From Gemmobacter lutimaris (lineage in GTDB: Bacteria; Pseudomonadota; Alphaproteobacteria; Rhodobacterales; Rhodobacteraceae): 64,000 nt of DNA. Under the pieces are notes generated by a model, which was not told where the DNA came from, did not search any database, and saw only the letters and a program-made list of their open reading frames with translations. Both the position numbers and the translations under genes were made by a program. This document shows positions 26,804 to 35,652 of this stretch, in pieces. The stretch spans positions 248,001 to 312,000 of the forward strand of contig NZ_QXXQ01000002.1 in NCBI RefSeq assembly GCF_003570715.1, given 5' to 3'. Position 1 is the stretch's first letter. Each line of letters opens with the position of its first letter.

Positions 26804-27306
26804 CCAAGCGCCTGATCCTGACGCGCCACGCGAAATCGAGCTGGGACGACCCGCTGATGAGCGACCACGACCGCCCGCTGAATGAACGCGGCAAGACGGC
26901 CGCCGCCGATCTGGGCGAGTGGATGGCCTCGCGCGGCTATGTGCCGGGCCAGGTGCTGTGCTCGGACGCGCTGCGCACGCGGAAAACCTGGTCCGGGATC
27001 GCACCCGCGCTACCCGGCACGCCGATTCTGGATCTGAAACCGGCCCTTTACCATGCAGGGCCCGATGTCATGCTGGCGGTGCTACGCCATGCTACGGCGG
27101 ATGTGGTGATGATGATCGGCCACAACCCCGGTATCGGCGAGTTTGCCCATCGCATCGTCGCCCGCGCGCCGCTGAATGCCGAATTCCAGCGCTACCCCAC
27201 TGGCGCCACGCTTGTTTGCGATTTCGCGGTGGAAAGCTGGGCGGATGTGGACTGGGGGCAGGGCAGTGTGGATGATTTCATCATCCCGCGCGAGATCGCG
27301 GCCTGA
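26800..27306 (+). CDS. SixA-like histidine phosphatase
   Basis: A 168-residue histidine-phosphatase-superfamily protein. The catalytic RHAK motif (LILTRHAKSSWDD) is at residues 5-17 and the second histidine is in MMIGHNPGIGEF. The short form without insertions matches SixA-type phosphohistidine phosphatases. It starts at the ATG overlapping the previous stop. Confidence 0.9.
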   Translation: MTKRLILTRHAKSSWDDPLMSDHDRPLNERGKTAAADLGEWMASRGYVPGQVLCSDALRTRKTWSGIAPALPGTPILDLKPALYHAGPDVMLAVLRHATADVVMMIGHNPGIGEFAHRIVARAPLNAEFQRYPTGATLVCDFAVESWADVDWGQGSVDDFIIPREIAA

Positions 27307-27318
27307 CAGCAAAAGAAG

Positions 27319-27347
27319 AAGGGCGCCACGACGGGCGCCCTTTTTTT
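27319..27347. terminator. bidirectional terminator between phosphatase gene and bztD
   Basis: AAGGGCGCC / GGCGCCCTT stem with seven T on the plus strand and a T-rich run (TTCTTCTTTT) on the minus strand, placed between two convergent genes. Confidence 0.88.
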
Positions 27348-27360
27348 ATTCCGGCAGACC

Positions 27361-28140
27361 TCAGTGGCCGAGGATCTGGCTGAGGAACAGTTTCGTCCGC
27401 TCGCTTTGCGGGTTGTTGAAGAACTCGCGCGGTTCGTTCTGTTCGACGATCTGGCCCTGATCCATGAACACCACGCGGTTGGCGACGGCCTGGGCAAAGC
27501 CCATTTCATGCGTGACGCAGAGCATGGTCATGCCCTCTTCCGCCAGCTCGATCATGGTGTCCAGAACCTCCTTGATCATCTCGGGGTCGAGCGCCGAGGT
27601 CGGTTCGTCGAACAGCATGATCCGGGGTTTCATGCACAGCGAGCGGGCAATCGCCACGCGCTGTTGCTGACCGCCGGAAAGCTGGCCGGGGTATTTGTTT
27701 GCCTGTTCGGGGATCTTCACCTTGCGCAGGAAGTGCATCGCGGTTTCCTCGGCCTCTTTCTTGGGAACCTTGCGGACCCAGATCGGGGCGAGGGTGCAGT
27801 TTTCGAGGATGGTCAGATGCGGGAAAAGGTTGAAGTGCTGGAACACCATCCCGACTTCCGAGCGCACCTTGTCGATGTTCTTCAGGTCGTTGGTGAGTTC
27901 TGTGCCATCCACGATGATCTGCCCCGACTGGTGTTCCTCCAGCCGGTTGATACAGCGGATCAGCGTCGATTTGCCGGAACCGGAAGGACCGCAGATCACG
28001 ATCCGCTCGCCCTTGTGAACGGTCATGTTCACATCGCGCAGAACGTGGAACTGGCCATACCACTTGTTCATCTGGGTAATCTGGACAGCGACCTCGTCCG
28101 AGACCTTCATCTTCGAGCGGTCGATTGCATGTTCAGCCAT
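27361..28140 (-). CDS. bztD: glutamate/glutamine/aspartate/asparagine ABC transporter ATPase
   Basis: A 259-residue ATPase of the polar amino acid group. Walker [10 protein letters not shown], the signature [15 protein letters not shown] and Walker [15 protein letters not shown] are present. Co-oriented with two permeases and a binding protein in the order A-B-C-D as in Rhodobacter capsulatus bzt. The ATG at 28140 was chosen; it is 11 bp after bztC. Confidence 0.93.
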   Translation of the reverse strand: MAEHAIDRSKMKVSDEVAVQITQMNKWYGQFHVLRDVNMTVHKGERIVICGPSGSGKSTLIRCINRLEEHQSGQIIVDGTELTNDLKNIDKVRSEVGMVFQHFNLFPHLTILENCTLAPIWVRKVPKKEAEETAMHFLRKVKIPEQANKYPGQLSGGQQQRVAIARSLCMKPRIMLFDEPTSALDPEMIKEVLDTMIELAEEGMTMLCVTHEMGFAQAVANRVVFMDQGQIVEQNEPREFFNNPQSERTKLFLSQILGH

Positions 28141-28151
28141 GATCAGGCTCC

Positions 28152-29459
28152 TTAACGGTGATCGGTCTTCAGCTTGCGTTCGAGCCACATGGAGTAGCGC
28201 GACATGCCGAAGCAGATGAGGAAGAAGAGGGCGCCGGCAAAGATATAGGGCTCCCAGTAGATGCCCTTCCAGTTGATGTCGGCGCGCACGATCTGGGTGA
28301 TCCCCTTCAGCGGATCGTTCAGGCCGACGAAGGCTACCAGCGTGGTATCCTTGAACAGGCCGATGAACGACGAGACGATGCCGGGGATCGAGATCTTGAG
28401 CGCCTGCGGCATGATGATGAGCCGCTGCGCCTGCCAGTAATCCAGCCCCAGTGCATCTGCCGCCTCATACTGTCCGCGCGGCAGGGCCGCGAGGCCGCCC
28501 CGGATCACCTCGGCGATATAGGCCGCGGCGAAGAAGGTCACGAGGATGATGACACGCAGGATGATGTCGAAATTCGTCTCTGGTGGCAGGAAGTATTGCA
28601 GCAGCAGCGAGGCGGTGAACAGCAGCGTGATCAGCGGCACGCCCCGGATGAACTCGATAAAGCCCACGGAAAGGGTGCGCACCAGCAGCATGTCGGATTT
28701 CCGCCCCAGCGCCAGCAGGATGCCCATGGGCAGCGAGGCTGAAATTGCGGTCACGCCGATCACGAAGGACAACAGGAACCCGCCGAAATCGCGGCTGTCA
28801 ACGGCGCGGATGCGCAGCGGAGCAAGGCTTTGCAGCGCGTCGGTCATCGGGGCTTGCAGGACCATCCACCAAACGGCAGCGGCCACAACGCCGATCCCGG
28901 CCGAGACCGGAACACCAAGGCGCGGTTGCAGGACCGTGAAGACCAGCCAAAGCACCACGAAGCCCATCATGGCCACCACCGGCGCCCAGATCGTGCCGCC
29001 CCACAGCAGCCAGAAACCCGTTGCCGGATAAAGCGCCGTGATCCACAGCATCTTGCGCGGAAGGCTGGAAAACAGCACCGGCGCCAGTGCCGCGAACAGC
29101 AGAAGCAGCGCGAGGTTCGGCCGCCAATACATGTCCTGCGGATAGAAGCCATAAAGATACTGATGCCAGCGCTCGCGCACCATGGCCCAGCAGGCCCCGG
29201 TGGCACCTTCGCCCCAGCGGTCCTGAATGATCTGGCGGCATTCGTTCAGCGAATTGGCGTTCCAGACCGAATGCATCAGCCAGGGCAGGACATGCAGTGC
29301 AAGCCAGACCACGGCCAGCAGACCCAGCAGCGTCAGGGCCGAGTTCATCGGACCCGAGAACAGATTCTCGCGCATCCAGCGGGCGATACCCTTCTGTCCC
29401 GGCGGCGGGGCTTCCGGCGGCAGCATCTGGTTGCGCACAAAGACGAGTTGTTCCTGCAT
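28152..29459 (-). CDS. bztC: amino acid ABC transporter permease BztC
   Basis: A 435-residue membrane protein, longer than typical His/Glu permeases because of an N-terminal extension with several extra helices, a feature of BztC/AapM. The EAA loop [25 protein letters not shown] is near residue 350. It forms a heterodimer with BztB. The gap from bztB is one base. Confidence 0.93.
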   Translation of the reverse strand: MQEQLVFVRNQMLPPEAPPPGQKGIARWMRENLFSGPMNSALTLLGLLAVVWLALHVLPWLMHSVWNANSLNECRQIIQDRWGEGATGACWAMVRERWHQYLYGFYPQDMYWRPNLALLLLFAALAPVLFSSLPRKMLWITALYPATGFWLLWGGTIWAPVVAMMGFVVLWLVFTVLQPRLGVPVSAGIGVVAAAVWWMVLQAPMTDALQSLAPLRIRAVDSRDFGGFLLSFVIGVTAISASLPMGILLALGRKSDMLLVRTLSVGFIEFIRGVPLITLLFTASLLLQYFLPPETNFDIILRVIILVTFFAAAYIAEVIRGGLAALPRGQYEAADALGLDYWQAQRLIIMPQALKISIPGIVSSFIGLFKDTTLVAFVGLNDPLKGITQIVRADINWKGIYWEPYIFAGALFFLICFGMSRYSMWLERKLKTDHR

Positions 29460-29460
29460 C

Positions 29461-30777
29461 TCAGCGCTCCTTCAGCCTGACGGCCCGGTTGAAGATATTC
29501 ATGCAGGAGGAGATGATGAGGCTGATCGTCAGATAGATGCCCATCATCAGCAGCATGCATTCCAGTTCTTTCCCGGTCTGGTTCAGCGTGATGCCACCCA
29601 ACGTGCCACGCAGGTCCATGTAGGACACGGCGATGGCCAGCGAGGTGTTCTTGGTCAGGTTCAGGTATTGGCTGATCAGGGGCGGGATGATGACCCGCAG
29701 CGCCTGTGGCAGGATCACCAGCCGCATGGTGCGGGCGGGGCGCAGGCCCAGGGCTGCCGCCGCCTCGGACTGCCCGCGCGAGATGGCCATGATCCCGGCA
29801 CGCACGATTTCCGCGATGAAGGCGGCGGTATAAAGCGCCAGCGCAAGTGTCAGGGCGGTAAAGCTGTGCAGCACGGTGATGCCGCCGGCAAAGTTGAAGC
29901 CCTTCAGCTCTGGCACCACGAAATGCAGCCCCAGCGCCCACAACAGGGCGGCCGAGGGCAACACGAGGATCAGCAGATTTTTCCACCAAGTGACGGGCCG
30001 CACGCCGGTTGCATCCTGTGTGGCATCTGCCTGACGTTTGAGCCGCCGGGTGGCGAAGATCGACCCGCCAAAGACCACCAACAGGGCCAAAAGGTTCAAG
30101 GAAACCTTGAAGATGCCAAGGTCGATGATGCCAAGACCGCCCTCGTTGGGGTCGGCGTCGCATTCCTCGCGCGGTTTGCCGACACAGAACTTCGGTTCGG
30201 GGATGTCGGTGCCGCGATTGGTGACCGCAATGATCCCGAACAGCATGGTCGCCTTGGGGGCTTCACCCGCCGCCTGCATTTCGGGCGTCACGCGGAAATC
30301 GCGCGGGTTGGGGGTGGTTTCCGACAGGATGGTCGCCGCCAGCAGGATCCAAAGCAGAACCGGCACGTTGCGGAACATCTCGACGTAAACCGTCATCAGC
30401 CGCGAAACGAGCCAGTTGTTCGACAGGCGCAGCACGCCGACGACCACGCCGATGATGGTGGCCAGAATACAGCCCACCACCGCCGAAAGCAGGGTGTTCA
30501 GCAGGCCGATGAAGGCCGCGCGGGCATGGGTGCTGTCATTGGTATATTCAACCAGCCGCTGGTTGATGTCGTATCCGGCGCGCGACAGCAGGAAGCCGAA
30601 GTCGAATGTGCGGTCCTTGGCTGCGAGGTTCTGGATCGTGTTGTTCAGAAGCCAGGACAGAAACAGCATGAACAGGATCAGCACAACCACCTGAATGGTC
30701 AGCGACCTGTATCGCGTGTCGTAGATAAGCATGCTCAGCCGAAAGGAATCCTTCGGCGCATCCTGAACGAAAGCCAT
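29461..30777 (-). CDS. bztB: amino acid ABC transporter permease BztB
   Basis: A 438-residue permease of the AapQ/BztB type. It has a large periplasmic insertion around residues 150-210 and the EAA loop QSEAAAALGLRPARTMRLVIL near residue 355. It pairs with BztC. It is separated from bztA by 118 bp containing a stable hairpin. Confidence 0.93.
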   Translation of the reverse strand: MAFVQDAPKDSFRLSMLIYDTRYRSLTIQVVVLILFMLFLSWLLNNTIQNLAAKDRTFDFGFLLSRAGYDINQRLVEYTNDSTHARAAFIGLLNTLLSAVVGCILATIIGVVVGVLRLSNNWLVSRLMTVYVEMFRNVPVLLWILLAATILSETTPNPRDFRVTPEMQAAGEAPKATMLFGIIAVTNRGTDIPEPKFCVGKPREECDADPNEGGLGIIDLGIFKVSLNLLALLVVFGGSIFATRRLKRQADATQDATGVRPVTWWKNLLILVLPSAALLWALGLHFVVPELKGFNFAGGITVLHSFTALTLALALYTAAFIAEIVRAGIMAISRGQSEAAAALGLRPARTMRLVILPQALRVIIPPLISQYLNLTKNTSLAIAVSYMDLRGTLGGITLNQTGKELECMLLMMGIYLTISLIISSCMNIFNRAVRLKER

Positions 30778-30857
30778 ATATCTTGTACCCCCTGAAGCCT
30801 GCTCTGCCCGGGTTGGCCGGTGCTTTGATGGATGCAGGCAATTCGGTCGTGTTGGAC

Positions 30858-30883
30858 ACGGGCGCGGCCGAAGCCGCGCCCGT
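30858..30883 (-). other. UUCG-capped hairpin between bztA and bztB
   Basis: The mRNA-sense strand forms a perfect 11-bp stem (ACGGGCGCGGC) closed by a UUCG tetraloop, starting 12 bp after the bztA stop. There is no U-tract. This is the kind of structure that protects the 3' end of a binding-protein mRNA or causes partial termination, raising BztA above the permeases. Confidence 0.75.
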
Positions 30884-30895
30884 ATCGTTTTCAGA

Positions 30896-31912
30896 TCAGC
30901 GGAACGGCGGGGCGTATTGCAGGCCGCCCTGCGTCCACAGCGCGTTCAGGCCGCGGGCCAGACCGATCGGGGTGCCCGAACCGATGTTCGCCTCGAAGAT
31001 CTCGCCATAGTTGCCGACCGCGGCAATGGCGCGCTTGGCCCATTCCTTGTCGAGGCCCAGCTTTTCACCCAGTTCACCCTCGACGCCCAGCAGGCGCTTC
31101 ACTTCCGGGTTTTGGGTGGTCGAGGCGACTTCCTCGATATTGGCCTTGTTCACGCCGTATTCTTCGGCCGCGACCAGCGCGTAATAGGTCCAGCGGACCA
31201 CATCGCCCCACTGGTTGTCGCCATGGCGAACCAGCGGCCCCAGCGGCTCTTTCGAGATGATTTCCGGCAGGATGATGTGGTTTTCGGCATCCGGCATCGA
31301 AGCGCGCGAAGCGGCAAGGCCCGAGGCGTCGGTGGTGTAGGCGTCGCAGGCGCCAGCCAGATACTGACGCTGGCCTTCCGAATCGTCGGCCACGGTCACG
31401 GGCGTATAGCTCATGTTGTTGGCCTTGAAGAAGTCGGCCAGATTGAGCTCGGTCGTGGTGCCGGTCTGGATGCAGACGGTGGCGCCATCAAGTTCCTTCG
31501 CGGACGACACGCCCAAGTCTTTCTTCACCATGAAGCCCTGACCGTCATAGTAGTTCACGGCGACGAAATCGAACTTCAGATCGACGTCGCGCATGAAGGT
31601 CCAGGTCGAGTTGCGGACCAGAACGTCCACCTCGCCCGAGGCGAGCGCGGTGAAGCGGGTCTCGCCGGTGGTCGGGATGTATTTCACCTTGGAAGCATCG
31701 CCCAGCACGGCCGCGGCCAAAGCCTTGCACATCGCAACGTCAAAGCCCTGATAGTTGCCGTTGGCATCCGGGGCGCCGAAGCCGGTAAGGCCGGTGTTCA
31801 CGCCGCAGATCAACTCGCCGCGGCCTTTCACGTCGTCCAGCGTGGCAGCGCCGGCGATCCCGGCGATCAGCGCTGCGGCCGAAAGCGTGCCAAGGAATAC
31901 GGATTTTTTCAT
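30896..31912 (-). CDS. bztA: amino acid ABC transporter substrate-binding protein BztA
   Basis: A 338-residue periplasmic binding protein with a signal peptide (GTLSAAALIAGIAGA). It has the type-2 family-3 fold: GELICGVNTGLTGFG, GFDVAMCKALAAAV, and GEVDVLVRNSTWT. It binds acidic amino acids and their amides in R. capsulatus. The ATG at 31912 follows GAAGAGG. The leader has a hairpin (31976-31999). Confidence 0.94.
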   Translation of the reverse strand: MKKSVFLGTLSAAALIAGIAGAATLDDVKGRGELICGVNTGLTGFGAPDANGNYQGFDVAMCKALAAAVLGDASKVKYIPTTGETRFTALASGEVDVLVRNSTWTFMRDVDLKFDFVAVNYYDGQGFMVKKDLGVSSAKELDGATVCIQTGTTTELNLADFFKANNMSYTPVTVADDSEGQRQYLAGACDAYTTDASGLAASRASMPDAENHIILPEIISKEPLGPLVRHGDNQWGDVVRWTYYALVAAEEYGVNKANIEEVASTTQNPEVKRLLGVEGELGEKLGLDKEWAKRAIAAVGNYGEIFEANIGSGTPIGLARGLNALWTQGGLQYAPPFR

Positions 31913-31975
31913 GCGTACCTCTTCCTGAGTGTCCACCCTTTGCGGGCGGTGTTGTGGCCCCGTTCGGGACAGAAG

Positions 31976-31999
31976 ACTGAGGGAGGCTTCCCTCTCAGT
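31976..31999 (-). other. hairpin in bztA leader
   Basis: CTGAG-GGAGG/CCTC-CTCAG imperfect inverted repeat about 65-87 bp upstream of the bztA start. No U-tract; role unknown. The remainder of the 222-bp gap also holds a GCGCAAA-8-TTTGCGC inverted repeat near 32054-32075. Confidence 0.4.
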
Positions 32000-32134
32000 G
32001 ACGGGCAGTTTCGTGTAAAGCGCTTTGGGCCGTCAAGTGAAACCGAGTTGGTAGCGCAAACCTGCGCATTTGCGCGGGATTTTTCGGAGATCACGAAAGA
32101 AGCGCCACATCTGCCCGAAAAATGGGCAAGATTG

Positions 32135-32842
32135 TTACCCGCACAATGCGTAGAACCGCGCAGCATCCTCGACGGCCTGACGCTTCACCGCTTCGGCGGC
32201 GGCAGCCTCGGTATCTTCGCCCCATTGTTCGATCTGCCAATGTTCGTCGATTCGGCTCAGGTCGAAAGCTTCGCCGGGGCTGAGGTGGCCGTCCGCGACG
32301 GCAAGACCCAGAACGGCAGAGCCGGTAATGGCAATCAGGTCGTGCAGGGCAGCCAGTTGAAACGGGCTTTGTGCGAATATGGCGGCGCGCAGCGCGGCAA
32401 GGCTGGCAGGCGCCTGCGGGATGTGCATGACACCCGCCGTGGCAATCAGGGGGGCACCATGCCGTTGCGCCGCCCAGTCCAGCAGCGGGTCCCACCCGGC
32501 CGCTTGCCGCAAGATCAGGGCCTGTGGCTCCTCGGCTCGATAGCACAGCAGGTCGGTTCCTGCATAATCCGCAAGCATTTCAGCCACTTGAGAAAATTGC
32601 GGTCGCACCTTGTCGATGGCGGAATTGGCAGCGCGGGTCGCGGGCATGGTTTCAGGGCGGACCTGACCTTCCTGCGCGTCCCATTCGGCGGCAATGGCGG
32701 CCGCCAGCGCCCGCGTCGGCAACACCAGAGCGGCCTTGGCCGGGGTCTTCACCGCACGGCCATCAAGGTGCACCGCAAAGCCGCCATCAACGGCTTCGGC
32801 GCTGGCCGATTTCCAGAAACGCTTCGGGGTCCAGTCGCTCAT
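32135..32842 (-). CDS. ATP12-family F1-ATPase assembly chaperone
   Basis: A 235-residue protein matching ATP12, the chaperone that binds the F1 alpha subunit before assembly. Typical text: KRFWKSASAEAVDGGFAVHLDGRAVKTPAK at the N-terminus (in part), EWDAQEG, LLCYRAEEP and SAVLGLAVADG. The start overlaps the stop of the rlu gene by four bases. ATP12 homologues in bacteria are largely restricted to alphaproteobacteria. Confidence 0.92.
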   Translation of the reverse strand: MSDWTPKRFWKSASAEAVDGGFAVHLDGRAVKTPAKAALVLPTRALAAAIAAEWDAQEGQVRPETMPATRAANSAIDKVRPQFSQVAEMLADYAGTDLLCYRAEEPQALILRQAAGWDPLLDWAAQRHGAPLIATAGVMHIPQAPASLAALRAAIFAQSPFQLAALHDLIAITGSAVLGLAVADGHLSPGEAFDLSRIDEHWQIEQWGEDTEAAAAEAVKRQAVEDAARFYALCG

Positions 32843-33888
32843 CCGTGCAGCTTTTCGAAGGGGTCTTCCGGCACATCGCTCTCTTTCCAGTCGAGCAGCT
32901 TCCAGGTGCGGGCCATATGCTCGGGCAGGGGGGCGGTGAATGTGATGGGTTGCTTGGTGATCGGGTGCTCGAAGCTCAGCCGCCGGGCATGCAGATGCAG
33001 CTTGCGTGACAGGTCGCCGCCGGTGCCCGCGCCCCAGCCATCGCCCAGATTTTCAGCTTCCGAACCGCCATATTTGCCGTCACCAAGGATCGGATGACCG
33101 AATTCGGCCATATGGGCGCGCAGCTGGTGGGTGCGGCCGGTGATCGGCTCCAGCGCCATCCAGCTCAGCCGGGTGCCAAGGAACCAGAGCGTGAAATAAT
33201 CGGTCTGCGCCCGCTTGGCGTCGGGGTAATCACCGACCTTGGCGGGATGGATGCAGACCATCTTTTCGCCCTCGCCACCCCGGCCACGGCCCGGCGCCTT
33301 CATCAGCGCGTATTTGATGGAACCCTGCTTCGGCTGCGGGACACCGGCGACGACGGCCCAATAGATCTTGCGCGTATTGCGGTGGCGGAATGCCTCGGAC
33401 AGCGCACGGGCCACCCGGTCGGTGCGGGCCAGAACCAGCACACCCGAGGTATCCTTGTCGAGCCGGTGCACCAGCTTTGGCCGATCCTTGTAGCCGAATT
33501 TCAGCGCCTCGGTCAGCCCGTCCACATGTCGGTCGCCCTGACCCGAGCCGCCCTGCGAGGGCAGGCCCGGCGGCTTGTTCAGCACGATGATATGTTCATC
33601 CTTGAAGATCACCGCGTTCTGGATCATCCGCGTATCCGCCGCACTGACGCCATCGGGACGTGGCCGCGAGGGCGCGTCGTTCTCTGGCAGCGGCGGCACG
33701 CGGATCACTGCGCCCGGCACAACGCGATCCGCCGCCTTGGCGCGCTTGCCATCCACCCGCACCTGCCCGGTGCGGCACATCTTTTCGACCGCGCCCTGCG
33801 TTACATGTGGAAAGCGGCGTTTGAACCAGCGGTCCAGCCGCTGTTCGCCCTCATCCTCGGAAACGGTCAGCAGTTTCACACCGGTCAT
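32839..33888 (-). CDS. RluC/RluD-family pseudouridine synthase
   Basis: A 349-residue rRNA pseudouridine synthase. An S4 RNA-binding domain covers about residues 12-75 (EQRLDRWFKRRFPHVTQGAV). The catalytic Asp is in HRLDKDTSG, and GRTHQLRAHMA is the second conserved motif. RluC-like rather than RluA by the presence of S4. It overlaps crcB and the ATP12 gene by four bases each. Confidence 0.92.
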   Translation of the reverse strand: MTGVKLLTVSEDEGEQRLDRWFKRRFPHVTQGAVEKMCRTGQVRVDGKRAKAADRVVPGAVIRVPPLPENDAPSRPRPDGVSAADTRMIQNAVIFKDEHIIVLNKPPGLPSQGGSGQGDRHVDGLTEALKFGYKDRPKLVHRLDKDTSGVLVLARTDRVARALSEAFRHRNTRKIYWAVVAGVPQPKQGSIKYALMKAPGRGRGGEGEKMVCIHPAKVGDYPDAKRAQTDYFTLWFLGTRLSWMALEPITGRTHQLRAHMAEFGHPILGDGKYGGSEAENLGDGWGAGTGGDLSRKLHLHARRLSFEHPITKQPITFTAPLPEHMARTWKLLDWKESDVPEDPFEKLHG

Positions 33889-34259
33889 GTCAGAATGCTC
33901 CGCGTCAGGTGGACGGCCAGCACAAAGGCCGCCAGTGCGATCAGGACCGAGGCCGCGACATACAGCACCGCCGCGGCCATCTGGCCGCGTTCGGCCAGCG
34001 CGACCGTATCCATGGAAAAAGCCGAAAAGGTGGTGAAGCCGCCCAGAAGCCCGGTCATCAGCAGGGGCGCCAGATGCTGATGCCCGCGATGTGCCAGCGC
34101 CACCATCAACACGCCCATCGCCGCCGAACCCAGCACATTCGCGGCCAGCGTATGCCAAGGGAAGCCGCTGCCCAGCAGGCGCTGCATGCCCAGATTGACG
34201 CCATAGCGCAGGCTCGCCCCCATGGCGCCGCCAAGCGCGACCTGCACCAGTGCGTTCAT
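33885..34259 (-). CDS. crcB: fluoride ion channel CrcB/Fluc
   Basis: A 124-residue four-helix protein of the Fluc family, which forms dual-topology dimers that expel fluoride. GGAMGASLRYGV at the N-terminus and GGFTTFSAFSMDT in the centre (residues 73-85) are diagnostic, with the Na+ site and Phe box. No fluoride riboswitch is visible; the gene lies inside an operon, overlapping engB by four bases. Confidence 0.95.
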   Translation of the reverse strand: MNALVQVALGGAMGASLRYGVNLGMQRLLGSGFPWHTLAANVLGSAAMGVLMVALAHRGHQHLAPLLMTGLLGGFTTFSAFSMDTVALAERGQMAAAVLYVAASVLIALAAFVLAVHLTRSILT

Positions 34260-34909
34260 TCCAGCCCCGCGATGATGGCGCGCAAAGTGGCGATGCCATC
34301 GCCCTTTTCCGAGGAGGTCATCACGATCTCGGGGTAGGCGGCCGGGTGCTTTGCCAGCGCGGCGCGCACCTGATCGAGGTTCTTTTCACGTTCCGGGCGC
34401 GACAGCTTGTCCATCTTGGTCATCACCACCTGGAAGGTGACGGCGGATTTGTCGAGAAGCGTCATGATCTCCTCATCCACCGTTTTCACGCCGTGACGGC
34501 TGTCGATCAGCACAAAAGCGCGGCGCAGGGTCTGGCGGCCTTGCAGATAGGCCTTCAGCAGCGTCTGCCATTTCTGCACCGTCGCCACCGGCGCTTCGGC
34601 GAAACCATAGCCCGGCAAATCCACCAGATAGCGGCTTTCGCCGAGGGTGAAATAGTTGATTTCCTGCGTCCGGCCCGGCGTATTCGAGGCGCGTGCAAGG
34701 TTCTTCCGGCCGGTCAGCGCGTTGATCAGGCTGGATTTCCCGACGTTCGAGCGGCCTGCAAAACAGACCTCCAGCCGGTCGGCCGGGGGCAGGCCGGGCA
34801 TGGCGACCACGCCTTTCACGAAATCGACCGGACCGGCGAACATCAGCCGACCACGCTCGCGCGCGAAATCGTCGGGCTCTTCGGCAAGCGGGAAGGGCAG
34901 GGCGGTCAT
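34256..34909 (-). CDS. engB: ribosome biogenesis GTPase EngB/YsxC
   Basis: A 217-residue GTPase needed for large-subunit assembly. G1 is GRSNVGKSS (52-60), G3 DLPG (97-100) and G4 TKMD. SNTPGRTQEINYF is the G2/switch region typical of YihA/EngB. It overlaps the MOSC gene by four bases in a yidC-led operon. Confidence 0.95.
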   Translation of the reverse strand: MTALPFPLAEEPDDFARERGRLMFAGPVDFVKGVVAMPGLPPADRLEVCFAGRSNVGKSSLINALTGRKNLARASNTPGRTQEINYFTLGESRYLVDLPGYGFAEAPVATVQKWQTLLKAYLQGRQTLRRAFVLIDSRHGVKTVDEEIMTLLDKSAVTFQVVMTKMDKLSRPEREKNLDQVRAALAKHPAAYPEIVMTSSEKGDGIATLRAIIAGLE

Positions 34910-35652
34910 TGGATGGTTACCTCCATGCCGGGGGCAATCTTGCCCCCTTCGACGACGACGGCGTAAACGCCGAAATCCTGATGCCCGAAAGCACCGCGCA
35001 GCGCGCCCAGCGTATCGCCTTCAATGCGCCCGGTCGCGGGGTTGGCCTTTGTGGCATTGCACCGCTCGATTCGCTCGCGCACTTCCAGAAGCGTATCGCC
35101 GATCCGCAGCTTGCGCCCGATCAGATCCCATTCCGCCCAAGGTTCCCAGCCCTCGATCCAGAGATTGCCGCGCCAGCGCAGCGGCGACAGGTCCATCCCC
35201 ATCCGCGCGCCCAGATCGGTGTTCGAGGCCAGATTCAGGATAGAGACCGACGGATAATCGGTGTCCGACATGATCCGCCCGGCGCCGACGATGCGTTCAG
35301 GCATCGCCCGGCCTGCGGGGTTCAGTTCGCGCACCCAATCCAGAAACCGCGGCAGGTCGGCCGCATCATCGGGCCGGAAGCTCAGCGGTTCACGTTCCGG
35401 GTGGGTCAGCGTCACGGTTGCAGTCGATTCGTCCAGCGCGGCATTGATCGCCATCAATGCAGGCGCCTTGGACCCCCGCGCAAAGTTCACGCAAGGATTC
35501 CAGCCCTCGACCAGCCGGGCCGCATCATGCGCCACGGCCCAGTGCCGGTCCCACGGCAGACCGGCCCCCGCCGAAAGCCGAACGGACGCGAGGCTCTCGC
35601 GTCCGTGGCTCTTGATCGGATGTCGGCAGATGGTGTGCAGCCGTGCCGTCAT
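34906..35652 (-). CDS. MOSC-domain protein
   Basis: A 248-residue protein with the MOSC N-terminal beta-barrel (ICRHPIKSHGRESL) and C-terminal core. RCNATKANPATGRIEGDTL supplies the conserved Cys of molybdenum cofactor sulfurase-type proteins. It probably binds Mo-cofactor-linked sulfur. It overlaps yidC and engB by four bases each, an arrangement typical of Rhodobacterales. Confidence 0.9.
   Translation of the reverse strand: MTARLHTICRHPIKSHGRESLASVRLSAGAGLPWDRHWAVAHDAARLVEGWNPCVNFARGSKAPALMAINAALDESTATVTLTHPEREPLSFRPDDAADLPRFLDWVRELNPAGRAMPERIVGAGRIMSDTDYPSVSILNLASNTDLGARMGMDLSPLRWRGNLWIEGWEPWAEWDLIGRKLRIGDTLLEVRERIERCNATKANPATGRIEGDTLGALRGAFGHQDFGVYAVVVEGGKIAPGMEVTIQ

Noticed and set aside
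30858-30883. A rho-independent terminator between bztA and bztB
   Set aside because: The stem is strong but there is no U-tract, so a stabilising or attenuating hairpin is more likely.
33885-34330. A fluoride riboswitch controlling crcB
   Set aside because: The DNA upstream of crcB is the coding end of engB with a four-base overlap; no riboswitch core is seen.
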